A stretch of DNA of 64,000 bases from Setophaga petechia (lineage: Eukaryota > Chordata > Aves > Passeriformes > Parulidae): assembly GCA_024362935.1 (NCBI GenBank), contig JANCRA010000175.1, forward strand, positions 248,001-312,000, in the 5' to 3' direction. The notes under the pieces are model-generated. The model had not been told where the DNA came from and searched no databases. It saw only the letters and a program-made list of their open reading frames with translations. This document shows positions 13,201-25,499 of this stretch, piece after piece. Position 1 is the stretch's first letter; every line of letters starts with the position of its first letter. Made by a program: the position numbers and the translations under genes.

Positions 13201-15439
13201 TGGAGAGAATTCCCTGTAATTACAAGGGAAAGCCTTGGCAGATGGAGGACTCTGCAGCAATATCCAAACAAAAAGCAGTGACAAAAAGTGCAAAAATGCA
13301 GTGTGAAAGGGTTTGGGAGCCCAGGCTGTCCCACCTGCCCTCTGAGCTCTGATCTCTGCCCCAAAGGCACCTGCACAAGGACAGAGAAGATTCCTGAGTC
13401 CTTGCAAAGGCAAATTTCCAGTCAAGCCTCCCACAATCACTTTGGAGAGTACAGACCCAGGCAGTGTCACAAGTTCAAACCGTTCCACAATTTGGCCTGT
13501 AAGGTCAGGGCACAATTCAGCCTGTGCTTTAGCCTGTAAGTTCATGGCACAATTTTTCTATATTTTCTAATTCTTTCTGTAATTCTGGCAGCCTCCATTG
13601 GGTCTTGGGAGAGTTAATGATGGACTTTGGAGTTTTAGAAACTTAAAAAGCTTTTGGAAGAGAGGGTAAAAGTGAATTTTTGCTTTGCAGAAGGAACTTC
13701 AAGTCTTCAGTCCCTTTTTGAAGGATTGTGGAGGGATGCATCTCTTGAAGCAGATGTACTGGAACTAACATGTAATGACTGACTGACATTAAACCCATGA
13801 CTCTCCCGTGTTAGTTAGCCTAGACTGCCTAAACCTTTGATATCACCTAACTCCAGGCATAATTCCAATAATTCTGCAAGCTTTTGTTTTGCTTCTAACA
13901 ATTATTAGTGATCTTTTAGCTGTCCTTCCAATGCGTCCACAGAGTGTTGTGTTTACAAGTTTATTGTATCACAAAAAGATTTCTCATCTCACACTTCCAG
14001 TGGCTTCTTGGTGTTTTATTTTTCTTTTCAGCTTCACTGTTTCATTATCATACAGTTTTGTATTTTGTTCACCAAACTCTTTGCACCTACAGCTCAAACT
14101 CAAGCAGAAACACTCTGGAAAGATCATTAGTGTGAACAAATTAAAATGTGGGAGTTTCTAGGGGTTAAATCAAAATCTTACATATCTTGTACTCATTTTT
14201 CAAACCTAAACAGCATGAGAATTTGTTGGTTTCTTTAGGTATACATGAAGGACAAAAAAAAACCAAATATTAAAAATAAAATTAACTGGACTTGGAAAGT
14301 TTTCTCAATTTCCTGAACAATTCTGTTTTTGCTGGCAGCTAAAACAAGGCAGGGTGTTTCCTACCACTTGCTGCTATTCTTTAGTACAAGGACTGCCCAT
14401 TTCTTTTATTCTTCATTAAATTCTTTCTGCACCAGTCAGTAGAATTGAGGACCTTACACAGGCCCTGCCCTGCATGGCCCTAACCACTCCACAATAACTG
14501 ACTCGTGTTTCATATATTTTTCTATGAACTAATCCAAGGGGAGAAGTTTAATATGGTCACTGTCCAAACCATTTCAGCTCCAGAATACATATCAGTTCAT
14601 AGGTGGCAATTACAGAGGCTTGGATACACAGCTTTTCATCTCTGCTATTTGTAATCCCACATGGCATATCAAAAACTCTTTTGCAAAATGAAATATCAGG
14701 TTCAAAAGTTGCTTTGATGTGAAGACAAAAGCCCTGATTCTTCTTTTGGACTAAAGTAAGTCTGTTGAAGGCTGTGTTGGAATTCCAAGAAACAAACTCA
14801 GTCTTAATTTCACACCTTTTTACTACCAATTAGTTTTTACTTAGTGTCACAGTTTAAGATATGCTCTGAAGCAAACAGTAGAAACAATCAAAGAAACAAC
14901 TGCCACAGTACTTCCCTCAAGAAATTACTTCCCTCTAGAAATAACTCTATTAGTTTGCATTAATTTGCTTCAATTATTTAGTCTTAAACCCACATATTTA
15001 AATATAATTATCTGCTGAAAACCTCACAGTACAATCAACATTAGTCACCAACAGCTGCTTTTTTTTTCTCTTTTTTCCCCATGAATAGGTTGCAGAAATT
15101 GTTATTTCAAGAGGAGGCAAAGACGACTGAATTAATTTCATTCATTTCATATGAGGGGGGCATTCTTCCCCCTGCACAAGAGCAGGTGAAGAGGAAACTG
15201 CTCAGCTTCTGTGCAGGTTGGCAGATGCTCTGATAACACCTGGAAAAGCAGGGCCAGAGGGGGGGTCCTGCTCAAGGCTGGAGTGCAGAAAGGGCAGAGT
15301 GGGTTCACAGCAGTGCCCCAGACCCTGCCCTGCTCACTGCCCCCATTGCCACCCTGAGAGCAGCCCCAGGCCCACCCAGCCGGCCCTGCCCAGGCTCAGC
15401 TCCCAGCTCAGCAGCCTTCAGACACAGCCCAACAAGGGC
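10220..15439. other. Intergenic DNA, no convincing gene
   Basis: AT-rich DNA with A/T homopolymers (for example a T run near 13030-13044). Moderately long frames at 11769-12248 (+) and 13117-13545 (-) lie in GC-richer patches but show no domain and overlap frames on the other strand. The GC-rich segment at 15190-15439 directly precedes the 42-bp minisatellite. Confidence 0.45.
12121..12165 (+). repeat. 15-bp tandem repeat, 3 copies
   Basis: tttatttatctgggg is repeated at 12121 and 12136, with a one-base variant at 12151. The overlapping frame at 11769-12248 translates it as a repeated YLSG-type motif, an artefact of the repeat. Confidence 0.9.
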
Positions 15440-16018
15440 TGGCCTAACACCTTGCCTTTACAAAACCAGACTTTGCTGCGCTGGCCTAACACCTTGCCTT
15501 TACTAAACAAGACTTTGCTGTGCTGGCCTAACACCTTGCCTTTACAAAACCAGACTTTGCTGCGGTGGCCTAACACCTTGCCTTTACTAAACAAGACTTT
15601 GCTGTGCTGGCCTAACGCCTTGCCTTTAAAAAACAAGATTTCCCTGTGCTGGCCTAACACCCTGCCTTTACAAAACAAGATTTTCCTGTGCTGGCCTAAG
15701 ACCTTGCCTTTACAAAACCAGACTTTGCTGCGCTGGCCTAATGTCTTGCCTTTACAAAGCAAGACTTTGCTGTGCTGACCTTGCCTTTACAAAACCAGAC
15801 TTTGCTGCGCTGGCCTAACACCTTGCCTTTATAAAACAAGACTTCCCTGCGCTGGCCTAACACTTTGCCTTTACAAATCCAGACTTTGCTGTGCTGGCCT
15901 AAGACCTTGCCTCTACAAAACAAGATTTTGCTGCGCTGGCCTAACACCTTGCCTTTACAAATCAAGACTTTCCTGTGCTGGCCTAACACCTTGCCTTTAA
16001 AAAAGATTTTGCTGTGCT
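15440..16018 (+). repeat. 42-bp minisatellite, 14 copies
   Basis: The unit runs tggcctaacaccttgccttt followed by acaaaac[c/a]agactttgctg[c/t]g. Copies start at 15440, 15482, 15524, 15566, 15608, 15650, 15692, 15734 and onward; the ninth (about 15776) has lost seven bases. The first four copies alternate between a 'ccaga...ctgcg' and a 'caaga...ctgtg' type, which suggests an 84-bp dimer stage of amplification. Since 42 is divisible by three, both strands carry long frames with a 14-residue period (15218-15778 on +, 15418-15762 and 15738-16109 on -). None has a supporting start context or a recognisable domain. Confidence 0.95.
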
Positions 16019-18066
16019 CTCTGCTACCCTCACTCTGATTTCCCTGCCTTGCCCACCTGAGCTGCCAAGGATCTCTCTCCCACCTAGAAGAAAATGGGGT
16101 TTCTGTCATGAGAAGGAAATGAAATGATAGGAAGGAAAGAAAAGCAGGCAGAAAGTCTTTTAAAAATGTTATAAAAAGAAGCAGAACCTTTCATTAGGGT
16201 GTAAGAACTGCGTATGCAAATTCAATTGCACCAGGCACCATCTGGGGACACTGACTTGCTAAAATTTGTAAATGAAAGGGGATAATTCTGCACAAAGGCT
16301 GGAGAATACAGACTGGGGGTGGAGAGGGGTGTGGGAGTTATTGGTTGGTGTGTAACCAATTCCTTTGGATCTTCCATTTGACTCAGAAAGACAGAGATCA
16401 TTCAGGGTACTCCCACAAAGCCAAGAACCTGCTCTACAAAATCAGGGGATTTTTCAACTGTGCCCCTTTAAGCAAAATCAAAAAACCAATAAAATGTCCT
16501 TATTAGAAACACAAGTTACAAGCATCATGTAAAGCAAACAAACTCCTGCAAAGCTTGAGCACCAGCTTTCTTCTTTGCTGACTGAGTACCACCCACATCC
16601 TGTGAACCACAGATATTCTCAATGACTGAAAACTACACTCAAAGCAAATCTACCATCACAAAACCAGATTAAAATCCCGTCTGGAGTGTGCTCAGAAATC
16701 CAAAGTTTCCTCTCAGGATGCCCATACATTTAAATGAATACAATAATATTAAGTTGAAATTTGGTTTGGGGTTTTTTTTGTGGTGTTTTTGTTTTGTTTT
16801 GTTATGGATTCTTTTTGTTGTTGTCGTTTTGGGGTTTGTTTTTTTTTTCTCTCCATTCCAAAATGGGATAGGACACTTTGGTTTTTGCAAAATCATCAGC
16901 AAACCAGAATAGGCTGTGAAAAAATCCAGAGATTTTTTTTTCCCAGTTTCAGTAATTTAGTACCATCCACATTCACCATCAGATGTAACTGTCAAAGCTC
17001 CTGTGCAACACATCTTCAAACAAAGGGATGTTTTGGAGTAGCTGAAAATGCTGTTTGCTTTTAGTTTCATAAAAATCAACAAAAAAGGGAGAGTAAGAGT
17101 TCTACCTGAAGTCTCAGGTACTTCCCAAACTGTCAAGAGACAAAAGCAAACCTGAACTAAAAATCCCTTTTATCTACATACCCATACACTCTTAAAACCA
17201 AAGAAAATACAGCAAATAAAAGGAAAAAATTCATGATAGCTACAAGCAGCTCAAATTTAAACCCCAGTGGCAGCACCTAGATTGCACAGTAGGCTTATCT
17301 TGTTCAGCATTTCTATTTTTGAAATTGGGATCCAGCATCTTTACACCCACCTGTGCAAGAATGTTTGAGCCATGTATTTAAATGAGACCCTGCAAAGAGT
17401 GTTTGAAAACTGGGAGACAGATCATTAGCAGACCACAGCATAATCTAATTCTCAGTATCATTATCAACACCATCCTCCAAAATGTCTGCACACAGTAAAA
17501 ATTCCTGTATGACTGCTATGTGGAAAAGGCATTGTGGCTGTGAAAAAGGAGTAAACATTTTTATGGATAGCAGAAATGCTCCATCCCCAGTGTCTCAGCA
17601 GCAACCTGTCTTAGGAAATAACCATTATAAAGGGTCATTATGTAATTAAGGCTAAATTAAGATCAAGTGACTGGTACCTTTTCACTTTTTCTTTTTGCTG
17701 AGCTGTACAAGGGCTGATAAATATTCAGTCTTGATAAAAGACCTGAATGAAAGAGATAGCTCAGTGTGTGCTACGTCTCAGATAACAAAAAACTCTGGTT
17801 ATGACATGCCTGAACATTTTGTTTTGCTGACAGCTCCGAGTGTCTATTGCAAAATCCAGAAAGAACAGGAGTAAATTGCATGAATTCTTACAATAAAATT
17901 AATTGAAATTTCTATGGGCCTTAGAAAACCACTTATTGTTGCTGTCAAGCTGAGCAGGACAGAGCACGGTTCCAGTGGCTAAGTAGCAAAATGTCTTTTT
18001 CTTTGACCCAAAATAAAGCAGGGCTATTTTAAATTTCTGTGTTTCTCTGAAGTGCCTGAATTGCAG
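16019..18066. other. Intergenic DNA, no gene seen
   Basis: AT-rich sequence with a T/G-rich tract at about 16765-16850 that produces low-complexity frames on both strands. No splice-flanked coding block or repeat family is recognised. Confidence 0.5.
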
Positions 18067-18154
18067 CCCAGCAGTGCTCCAGGAGTACAAATGCAGTGTT
18101 TCACAAACAAGTTCAGCCTTCTTTGACGAGCAGGAGAGTTACATCAATAAGCAG
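18067..18154 (+). other. Weak isolated exon-like block
   Basis: An open block follows the acceptor-like 'gcctgaattgcag' and ends at 'aagcag|gttgcc', a mediocre donor. It is 88 bases long: one leading base and 29 codons, with motifs such as YKCSV and FFDEQESYINKQ. The residue mix looks protein-like and the frame stays open into the presumed intron until 18301. It could equally be a conserved non-coding element or chance. I do not recognise it, and its exit phase does not show that it joins any other block. Confidence 0.2.
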
Positions 18155-20059
18155 GTTGCCCAGACTGGTTGGGTTCCTTATGTTGACACAGCCTATTACT
18201 TTCTGCTCAGGGAAATTCACTATTTCAGAGGCCAAAAAAATGATTTAGCAGCGAGTGCCATCAGCCTGAAATGGGCCTTGTTTTCTGGTCACAAAAAATG
18301 ACAGTACCTTTAACTTGAAAGCAAAAGGAGTTTAAGTGTAGGGAGCTTTCCCCACATTTGGACAGGTGTTTAAAAACCTCATGTTGATACATCAGTTAAC
18401 ATTATTGCCTCCATCTTGCATTTGAGGGGAAAAGAAAGACTTGGTTGTGGTTCACTGGCTGGAATATTTACTGTCATTAAATTATTCTATTTTTTAATGA
18501 CTAACTCTGCCCACCCCTAATATTAATGTTTTGTTGGATGAAGTGCCTTGGTACTCCTATAATTTGCCCACTGCATATGATTTGATTAGAGAAGGCCTTG
18601 CATTGAAAGATCTATAATCTTGTTAAAATCTTGTGTTGCATCAAATGAGTTGCACCTGCAAAATCAGTGTACAGGGAGATTTCAGTGTCCAGTGAATTGA
18701 TCAGATTCTTTTCTTCTGGATGCTATCCACAGTCAGTGGGCACCAAAATTTCCTCTAAACTCTGCTAAAGATGCAATAAAAAAATTACAAGGGACATCAC
18801 ATATGCAACTGCTTGATTCTGGGAAGAGTGAATGGAAAACAGAAGAGGGAAAATGTATTTAAAGTTAATTAAAAGTTATTTGCACTTCTAAGTCAAGAAT
18901 TTGAAAGTCAATTCATCTGTCATTCACCTGCAAATCTTGGGGATTTTTTTCTTCTGAACTAGTAGATAACATTTTACTTTCAGAATAGCACTGAAAAGTG
19001 GAGACATTAAAGCATAACCTGACAGAAATGAGTCAGTAGTTACACAATTACATTTGACCACCCGTGGCAATGTGACAGAAGTAAAAAAAAAAAAAAAAAA
19101 AAAAATTATTTGAGAGAAGCAGAACACTGTCTTTGAAAACATTTGAAAATGTTGTTAAAGGTTTTAAATTATACAGGGCTGTGCACCCTTAAAGCTCATG
19201 CCAGGCTTCAGTCTGTCACAAGGATGTCTCATGTCACATGTTTTCTTTGTGAAGGAATTGCAGCACAGCCACAGTCCCAGTCCTCGCAGTGATCCTGTGT
19301 CACCAGCACCAATAAACCAGATAAAAGGTTTATTTTATTGGACCAGATAAAAGGCCCTACCCAGGTGGGGACAGGAAGCAGCCATGGCTGCAGCAAGCCA
19401 GAAGAGAAAGGAGATATTTTTTTCATCTTTCACACTCCCAGGCTCCTCAGTACCCAGCCTCATGTGCCCAAATGTTTGGGGCAGAGAGGAAATCCCTGCT
19501 CAGTGCCCAGGGAGCAATAGCCAGGTTTACAGCAGAAATCCAAACTCCAAAGGTGCTCCAGCAGCAGAAAAGCCTTTCAGGCTGGGCAGTGTCTGGGCAG
19601 GGGTGGCAGAGATGCTGAAGCTCCAGGTTTAAAGGCTGCTGAGCCCCTCAGTCACTCTGGCTCACAGAGACAGGGCAGTTACACGGGTGTCAGCCTATGG
19701 ACTGAACCTAGGGCTGCCCTTCTGTTTGCTCTGCTTGTTTGCCTGCTTTCAGCAGTCTGGATATCCTGGCACTAAATCTTGCCCAATAAATGCAAATGTG
19801 TGTGTTTGCATGGTTGTGAGGGAGGAGTCACTCTGACCCCATTAGCTTTGCCTGGTGTTTGGGGTGCAAAGTGCAGGAGGTGAAATGGGCAAACCCAGGT
19901 GGCTCCACCTCCATGAGGGAAGCAGATCCAAGTAAAGCCAGACATGCAGAGACTTTTGAAGGCTCTGTGTTTGCAGAAATATTTCAGTGAAGATTCAGGT
20001 TTCAGCTTTTATATTTTTCAGGCTCTGTGCTGCTTTAGTGTGTGGGTCTGAGTTTCACA
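18155..20059. other. Intergenic DNA, no gene seen
   Basis: Holds an A homopolymer at 19083-19105 and a GC-richer patch at 19250-19640 with overlapping frames on both strands. Nothing recognised. Confidence 0.45.
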
Positions 20060-20585
20060 TGAGGGGATGCTGAGCTCTGTGCACAGAGCAGGGACACAAA
20101 ACAATTCCTGCTCCAGCTGGGCACCAAGGACAAATGATCCAAATCTCAGCCCAGGAGCACAAACCCCGTGGGCTGGAGAGAGAAAAACAAGCAGGGTGGG
20201 ACTGCCTGGGCTAAAGCTGGGATGGGACAATGAACTGCAAGATGCAAATGGAGCAGAACTGATCCCAGGGACAGACCCCGTGCCCGGCTGTGCATTTTGG
20301 GGCCATTTTGGTTCATCTTGGGTTCATTTTGGGACCATTTTGGGTCCATCTTGGGTTCATTTTGGGACCATTTTGGGGCCATCTTGGGTTCATTTTGGGA
20401 CCATTTTGGTTCATCTTGGGTTCATTTTGGGGCCATTTTGGTTCATCTCGGGTGCAGCCCTGGCTGGGCTCTTGTGCTGCCCAAGGTGGATCCATGGAGG
20501 AGATCCTTTCCATAAATCCCTGCTTTATTCTTTAACTCAGCCTAATCTCTGTTCTAGATCAGCCTTCACAAGGCATCAATATCAC
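20060..20585 (+). mobile_element. LTR-like repeat copy with internal tandem expansion
   Basis: Two flanking blocks match another copy in this window at 57305-57612 in the opposite orientation: 'gcagaactgatcccaggga' near 20255 and 'caaggtggatccatggagg' near 20480, ending near 'aaggcatca'. Related, more diverged copies lie at 23217-24115. A polyadenylation-like 'cataaatccctgctttattc' sits near 20510, as expected at the R region of an LTR. Between the shared blocks this copy has a tandem array (20290-20455) that is much shorter at 57 kb. Identity as an ERV LTR is inference from structure and copy number. Confidence 0.55.
20290..20455 (+). repeat. ~33-bp tandem array inside LTR-like element
   Basis: About 4.5 units of the form ttcattttgggaccatttt plus a short tail (gg...catcttggg). 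Length and tail vary slightly from copy to copy. Because the period is a multiple of three, three frames on + and two on - translate as an 11-residue repeat rich in F, G, H and W; these are not genes. Confidence 0.85.
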
Positions 20586-20633
20586 AGACATGGCAGTATC
20601 TCTGCTGAAATGCTCAGGGCAATGTGAGGGCTG

Positions 20634-20634
<1 letters not shown>

Positions 20635-20664
<30 letters not shown>
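20635..20664 (+). repeat. (CA)15 microsatellite
   Basis: An uninterrupted dinucleotide run of 15 CA units. Confidence 0.97.
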
Positions 20665-20665
<1 letters not shown>

Positions 20666-22899
20666 TGGGTGTTGGGGAGATTTCCTTCGTGGCAAACAGA
20701 AGCTGGAACAAGCAGAGGTGCTCCTTACTGCTCTGGCTTTGAGGAAGTCCAAACAAAACTCCCAATTTGTCAAACAGAGTGTAGAAAGTGAAACCAAACT
20801 GCAGTTTGATGCTTCTCCAGTGAAATACTTGTAATTTTCACTGTATTTTGTTACATCATAGGAACTCACAGAACCACAGGGAGCAGCAGCAGCTGCCCAG
20901 AGCTGTTTGCTGAGGTTGGTGTCACAGCCCCAAGTGCTGTACATGAACAACTGGGTGAAATCTCTGGTTTTCATGGGATGTAAGAGCTCATTAGGTTTGC
21001 ATTAACCCTAATTAAAGCCTGGGAGAGGCTACATGCCAGTGACAAAGCTGGGGACAGCCCCTGGTGGGTTTGCATAACCAGCCTGCTCTGTTCTGACACA
21101 ATAGCTCACTGTACAGGGGCTGCAGGGAAAGGGCCATGGGAACACAAGATGGGGAAAACAAGGAGGCCCAGAGAAGGGGCATGGTTTATTTAATTTGTTT
21201 CTTAGTGGTGTTTTACTTTCCAGCATCAGGCACGAGTGGCACAAGGAGCTGTGAGAGCAATTCCACCATCAGCTCCCCTGCAGCAGCCATGGCTGGGGGT
21301 CTTGCACTTCTTGTGGCCAATGGATGATGGAAAAAAAACCCCATTATCCATGAGGAAGCAATGGCAGAAGAAGATGTCCCACGTGTAAAATGGGTGTTAG
21401 TTTGAAGTGGATCACTAAGAGTTTGAAGAAAAGGCAAAAATACCCAAATGTGTACAACAGGACTTTTAGTTTGTCTGCAGACTGCAGGAGCAAGAATGCT
21501 TTGTCTTATTTATTAGCATAAAGTTTTCAAAATTGTTTTGATTTTTTTTTCCCCTATTCAGTGTGGAATAAAAGCCTTAAATTACAACAGTAAACTTTTT
21601 TAAGGCCTCAAAAGCCCAGGGATTCCACAGTGCACCAAGGGCACAATGCATCTGCCAAACTTTCTATTTTTACCTCTTTAAAGCTATTTAAATACCACTT
21701 CACTTGGGAAAGAAAACAAAGTCCCTTTTACTGTTAATAATATACTATTCTGCTCTTTTGATCCTTGTGTTTTGCTTTCTAATTGCCTAAATGTCATGCA
21801 TGCCTAATAAATTGGATAAAGGGTATTGATTACGCCTCTGGTTTGTGTAGCTAAAACATAGAGTCAATTAATCTGCACTGTATATTTAGGAAGATAATCA
21901 GTTATTAAAACTGAAAGGAGGCAGGCAGAATTAAGCTGGAGAGTATTTCAGCAGATGAGTCCCTACCCAGTGTATATTCACAAGATTTTCCTGGGTTTGT
22001 GCTTCAAAACAGAGAACACTGGAAATCACTGGAGACCTTGAGGAGGTGCTGGGTTCATGCTTTACCTGAAAAAAACCATGATTTTTTACCAGTTATTTAA
22101 AACAAACAAACAAACAACAGCAAGAGCAAAAGAGAAAAAAAAGGACAAAACAAAAAAACAAACAAAAAAAAAAACAGACAAAAAACCACCCCAAATCCCT
22201 GCTCCCAAAACAATGAAAAAGCTCAAGAGTTGAAGCCATAGGTATGAAAGCATATATTTACTTAATTTTTTCAAATGCAATCTAAGATAGAACAAGGTAG
22301 AGATCTAGGAAGTCATAATGTTTTACTGTGGATTTTTGTTGTTTTCTTTTTTTAATTAAGGTTGGGATTAAATGTGCAAGATGGTGTTTTTTGTTTGGAT
22401 TTAGATGTTTATTAGTTTTTTATTTATATCACAGTTTTATAAACTGTGAGTTCTGTAGTATTTTACCTTAATAAATTTAAAATGGAGTTGTATTTTTTAT
22501 GGTTTTTTAAGGATAAATTGTTTAATTAAGAAATTGTATTTAAATTATTTTACTTTTAATTTAATAACTAATTACTTGTAGCTTGTAATGTGGAATTTTA
22601 AATTTAATTATATCATTTAAATTTATGAAGAAGGTGAAGAAGAAGGATTAGATTTTGGTTTAAAATTTTCTTTTTTATTTTTATATATTTTTATTTATTT
22701 TTTATATATATTACTTTTATTTATATATATTATTGTATATTACATTTTAAATTTATTTTTATTTATATATGTTGCTGTATTCTAAGACTTTAAGTTTTCT
22801 GCTATGTGATGTTGCACACTTTTATTTAAGCTATATACTGATCATTGTAGTTTTATTATTTAATTTTGGACGTTTTTTCTACAGTTAAATACAGTGTCC
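20665..22899. other. Intergenic DNA with A-rich and AT-rich low complexity
   Basis: No gene seen. Contains an A-rich tract with CAAA repeats at about 22098-22190 and, from about 22360 to 22860, sequence that is nearly all A and T. Confidence 0.6.
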
Positions 22900-22962
22900 T
22901 CTTGGGGGTCAGTGTTTGTTCATACAGAAAGTTTAAAATTCTCAGTAACCAGGGTTCCAACA
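22900..22962 (+). repeat. Short dispersed repeat shared with 40255-40318
   Basis: The core 'aaaattctcagtaaccaggg' and flanking 'cagaaagt' and 'ttccaac' occur both here and near 40285, in the same orientation. The similarity fades to either side, so this may be the edge of a larger dispersed element, perhaps an LTR terminus. Confidence 0.6.
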
Positions 22963-23216
22963 TTTTTCCATGACTTTTTCTCTCCAAATACCACAATGTG
23001 CAAAGAGAGGGGTCACCCCAGAGGGTCCAGGTGCCCCAGTGAGGGCAGGGCCCAGGTCCCAGTGGGGTCCCAGTCCTCCTCCCCCTGGGGGAAAGGTGCT
23101 GCTGGTGCTCAGGGGTCAGGGCTTGGAACCCTCCAGGGTGTGGGGTTGTGCTGCTGGGAGCTGGGGACAGGAGAATGTGCCCAGGGTGCTCCTGGTGCCT
23201 TGAGGAGGCTGCCCTA

Positions 23217-24115
23217 GAACAGAGGCTGAGTCTCTCACTTTTATAAGTTCTGCTCCATTTGCATATTGGATTTCATTGTCCAATTCCAGCTTTAAAGGAT
23301 GTCCAATTCCAGAGTTAAAGGATAAAGCTGGGGTTTGTCTGGTCGGGTGTCTGTCTCTGCCCAGACACGTGTAGGATGGTTCTGGGGCAGCCCATGTTTC
23401 AAAGGATGAGCCTGGACTCTTCAGTATTTCAGTCTTCAGATTGTTTATTATTTCTTATCTACACAATTTTCTTTCTGATCAGCAAGGCAGCCAAGGGCAC
23501 TCTGACCACCCACAGGGCAGTGGTGTCTTTTTATAGTAAAAACTACATATATCATATTTACCTTTTATCCCAAATACCTTTCACCCTTGTTAGCAAGTGC
23601 ACCTTCAGCACAAACCAATCCCCAGGTGCCAACATCACCACAGAAGATGGATGACAAGAAGAAGAAGAAAGAAGAAGCACGAGACACACCCCAATTCCTC
23701 CATCTTGTCTCTATGACCCCCTGTACCAAAACCCTAAAATCTGTATTTCACCCTGTAAATGTGTCATTCCTGCACCATTCAAACCCGAGTGATTCCCATG
23801 TCCACATACACCCTAGAAGGGTCAAAGCCCAGCCACCAGGCACTTCTGCAACACTCCAGGACCTCTGAGCCCCCCAAGGGTTCTCTCAGTAACTCTGGAC
23901 ATCCAGAGTGATGTGCTGAGTTCCCACAGGGATTTATTCAAAGGATCTCCTCAATGGATCCACCTTGGGCAGAAGAACCCAAAATGGCCCCAAAATGCTC
24001 AACCAGTCATGGGGTCTCTCACTTTTATAAGTTCTGCTCCATTTGCACATTGGATTTCATTGTCCAATTCCAGCTTTAGCCCTGGCTGAGACCTCCAGGC
24101 TCTAAGGAGCACAAA
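23217..24115 (-). mobile_element. LTR/ERV-derived cluster
   Basis: Two blocks, 23217-23345 and 23995-24085, share 'tctctcacttttataagttc' and 'gctccatttgca', and 'ggatccaccttgggcag' near 23957 matches the LTR-like copies at 20 kb and 57 kb in minus orientation. The DNA between them contains passerine LTR-like wording ('acacgtgtaggatggttctg', 'ctgatcagcaaggcagccaa'). It is a mosaic of at least two LTR families. No intact gag, pol or env frame is visible. Confidence 0.5.
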
Positions 24116-24214
24116 TCCACTGGTCATGGCATCCTTGTTGGGGATTTGGGGCTCTCACTGGAGAAAATGTGAGTGATGGCAGGTGGAGAATGATGTGCTG
24201 GGAGTTTTTCACAG

Positions 24215-24296
24215 ATGGAATGGGGCAGCTGGGAGATGCTCCTTGAGCTTGATTGCAGCATCAGCCTCATTACATGGCTGAGACAACAGAAAGGTG
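24215..24296 (+). CDS. Possible 5' exon of the unrecognised gene (weak)
   Basis: This block follows the acceptor-like 'gggagtttttcacag' and reads openly from an ATG at 24215. There are 26 codons and one spare base if it ends at 24293 (donor gtggta), or 27 codons and one spare base if it ends at 24296 (donor gtaaaa). Both exits leave phase 1, which fits the two-base lead-in of the block at 26257. It would add about 27 residues with WGSWEMLLELD and ITWLRQQK. It lies directly between LTR-derived sequences, so it may be repeat DNA. This is the least certain link of the chain. Confidence 0.2.
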
Positions 24297-24299
24297 GTA

Positions 24300-24760
24300 A
24301 AAATCCACATCTTGCCAACAGCAGCCAGAGATTTCTTTGTTACAGAGCATTTTAAAAACTTTATTACAGAGCATTTTAAAAACTTTCTAGCCAATAGCAC
24401 ATTGCTAAAGCTTACAGATGATTGTTCTGGCCAATCACTAAAAGCACACCTACACCTGCTTCACACTGTTTGCTCTCTATTAACCACACACAATACTCCA
24501 TTATTAAGCTTAAAACCTCCTGCTATCTTGCCAAGCATATTTTTCTGCAGTCTTAAGGTCTATCTCAGCCAAGCCTAAAACTCAAGCTATTGTTTTATGT
24601 CCTTGCTTGCTGTACTATTGTAACTTTTTTTACTTCCAGACTTTGCAGCTGCAGCTGGTTCTGATTTCTATTCTTTCTGTTTCTAAGGCCTGCTTTTACA
24701 ACTTTCTGAAAATCTTCTTACCTTTACTATTTCCCACAAATGACAAAGAATTGGGCTCAT
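24300..24760. mobile_element. Probable LTR/ERV fragment
   Basis: The segment has wording I recall from repetitive songbird LTR DNA: 'ttacagagcattttaaaaac', present as a 24-bp tandem duplication near 24343 and 24365, then 'agccaatagcacattgctaa' and 'ccatcttgccaag'-like text. Boundaries and orientation are not determined. Family assignment needs a repeat library. Confidence 0.4.
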
Positions 24761-25499
24761 TTTCTGCCTCTCTTTTCAACTTTTTCTTAATAATAGCAGC
24801 ATTTGCTTCTTTGTTGAGGAATATGTGTGCCCCACTGAGTTTTTGGTTTTCTTTTCACTCCTGTGTTTTCTGATTCTCTAAGATAATCTGAAGGAACATG
24901 AAAATCTTTAATCTTGATATGAAAAAAGTTGTAATTTCAAGTATAACTTAAAGTACATATTCTCAGAGAGAAGCAGCATTTTTAACTTTCAGCCTGGGTC
25001 AGTTAGGAGAACATACAACAAAATATTTGCATTTTTCTCATCTCTAATATATACAATGATTCTGAGAGAAATCATCCTTCTGGTCTCAAGGATTTCTAAA
25101 AGGCTGTGAGGCACTAGAACAGGATTTTTTTCCTCCAGAGTAGTTTAAAAACTGTAATATTTTTTCTCCAGTTAAGGGACCATGTCTAGAATCCTTGTAA
25201 ATATTAGCAAATTTTACAGGCCAGAAGGATTGCATTTTCTAATTGAAAGCAAATGAAAAACAGCAGTAAAGGTCATTTTTTTTTCTTCAGGTTTTATTTA
25301 AGCAAATAGGTAAAAGGGAAAAGAGAAGCGGAAACTGTGAATTATTCCTTTTTCAAACTTACTTTTCAGTTTCCTGACTCAAAGAGAAATGCACAATAAG
25401 TTTTGCAGCCATTAATATGAAATATTGTGTGAGGGATTCAATTGCCCTCAGGAGGAACTAAATCCAGAGCCAGGATGAACACTGAAGTCCCAGCTCCAC

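Noticed and set aside
15218..16109. A 186-codon + frame and minus-strand frames with a 14-residue period
   Set aside because: They arise from the 42-bp minisatellite; a 7-base deletion in copy 9 breaks the frame and there is no domain or start context.
20067..20627. A 186-codon frame with GFILGPFW-type repeats
   Set aside because: Translation of the ~33-bp tandem inside an LTR-like element; similar frames appear in several phases.
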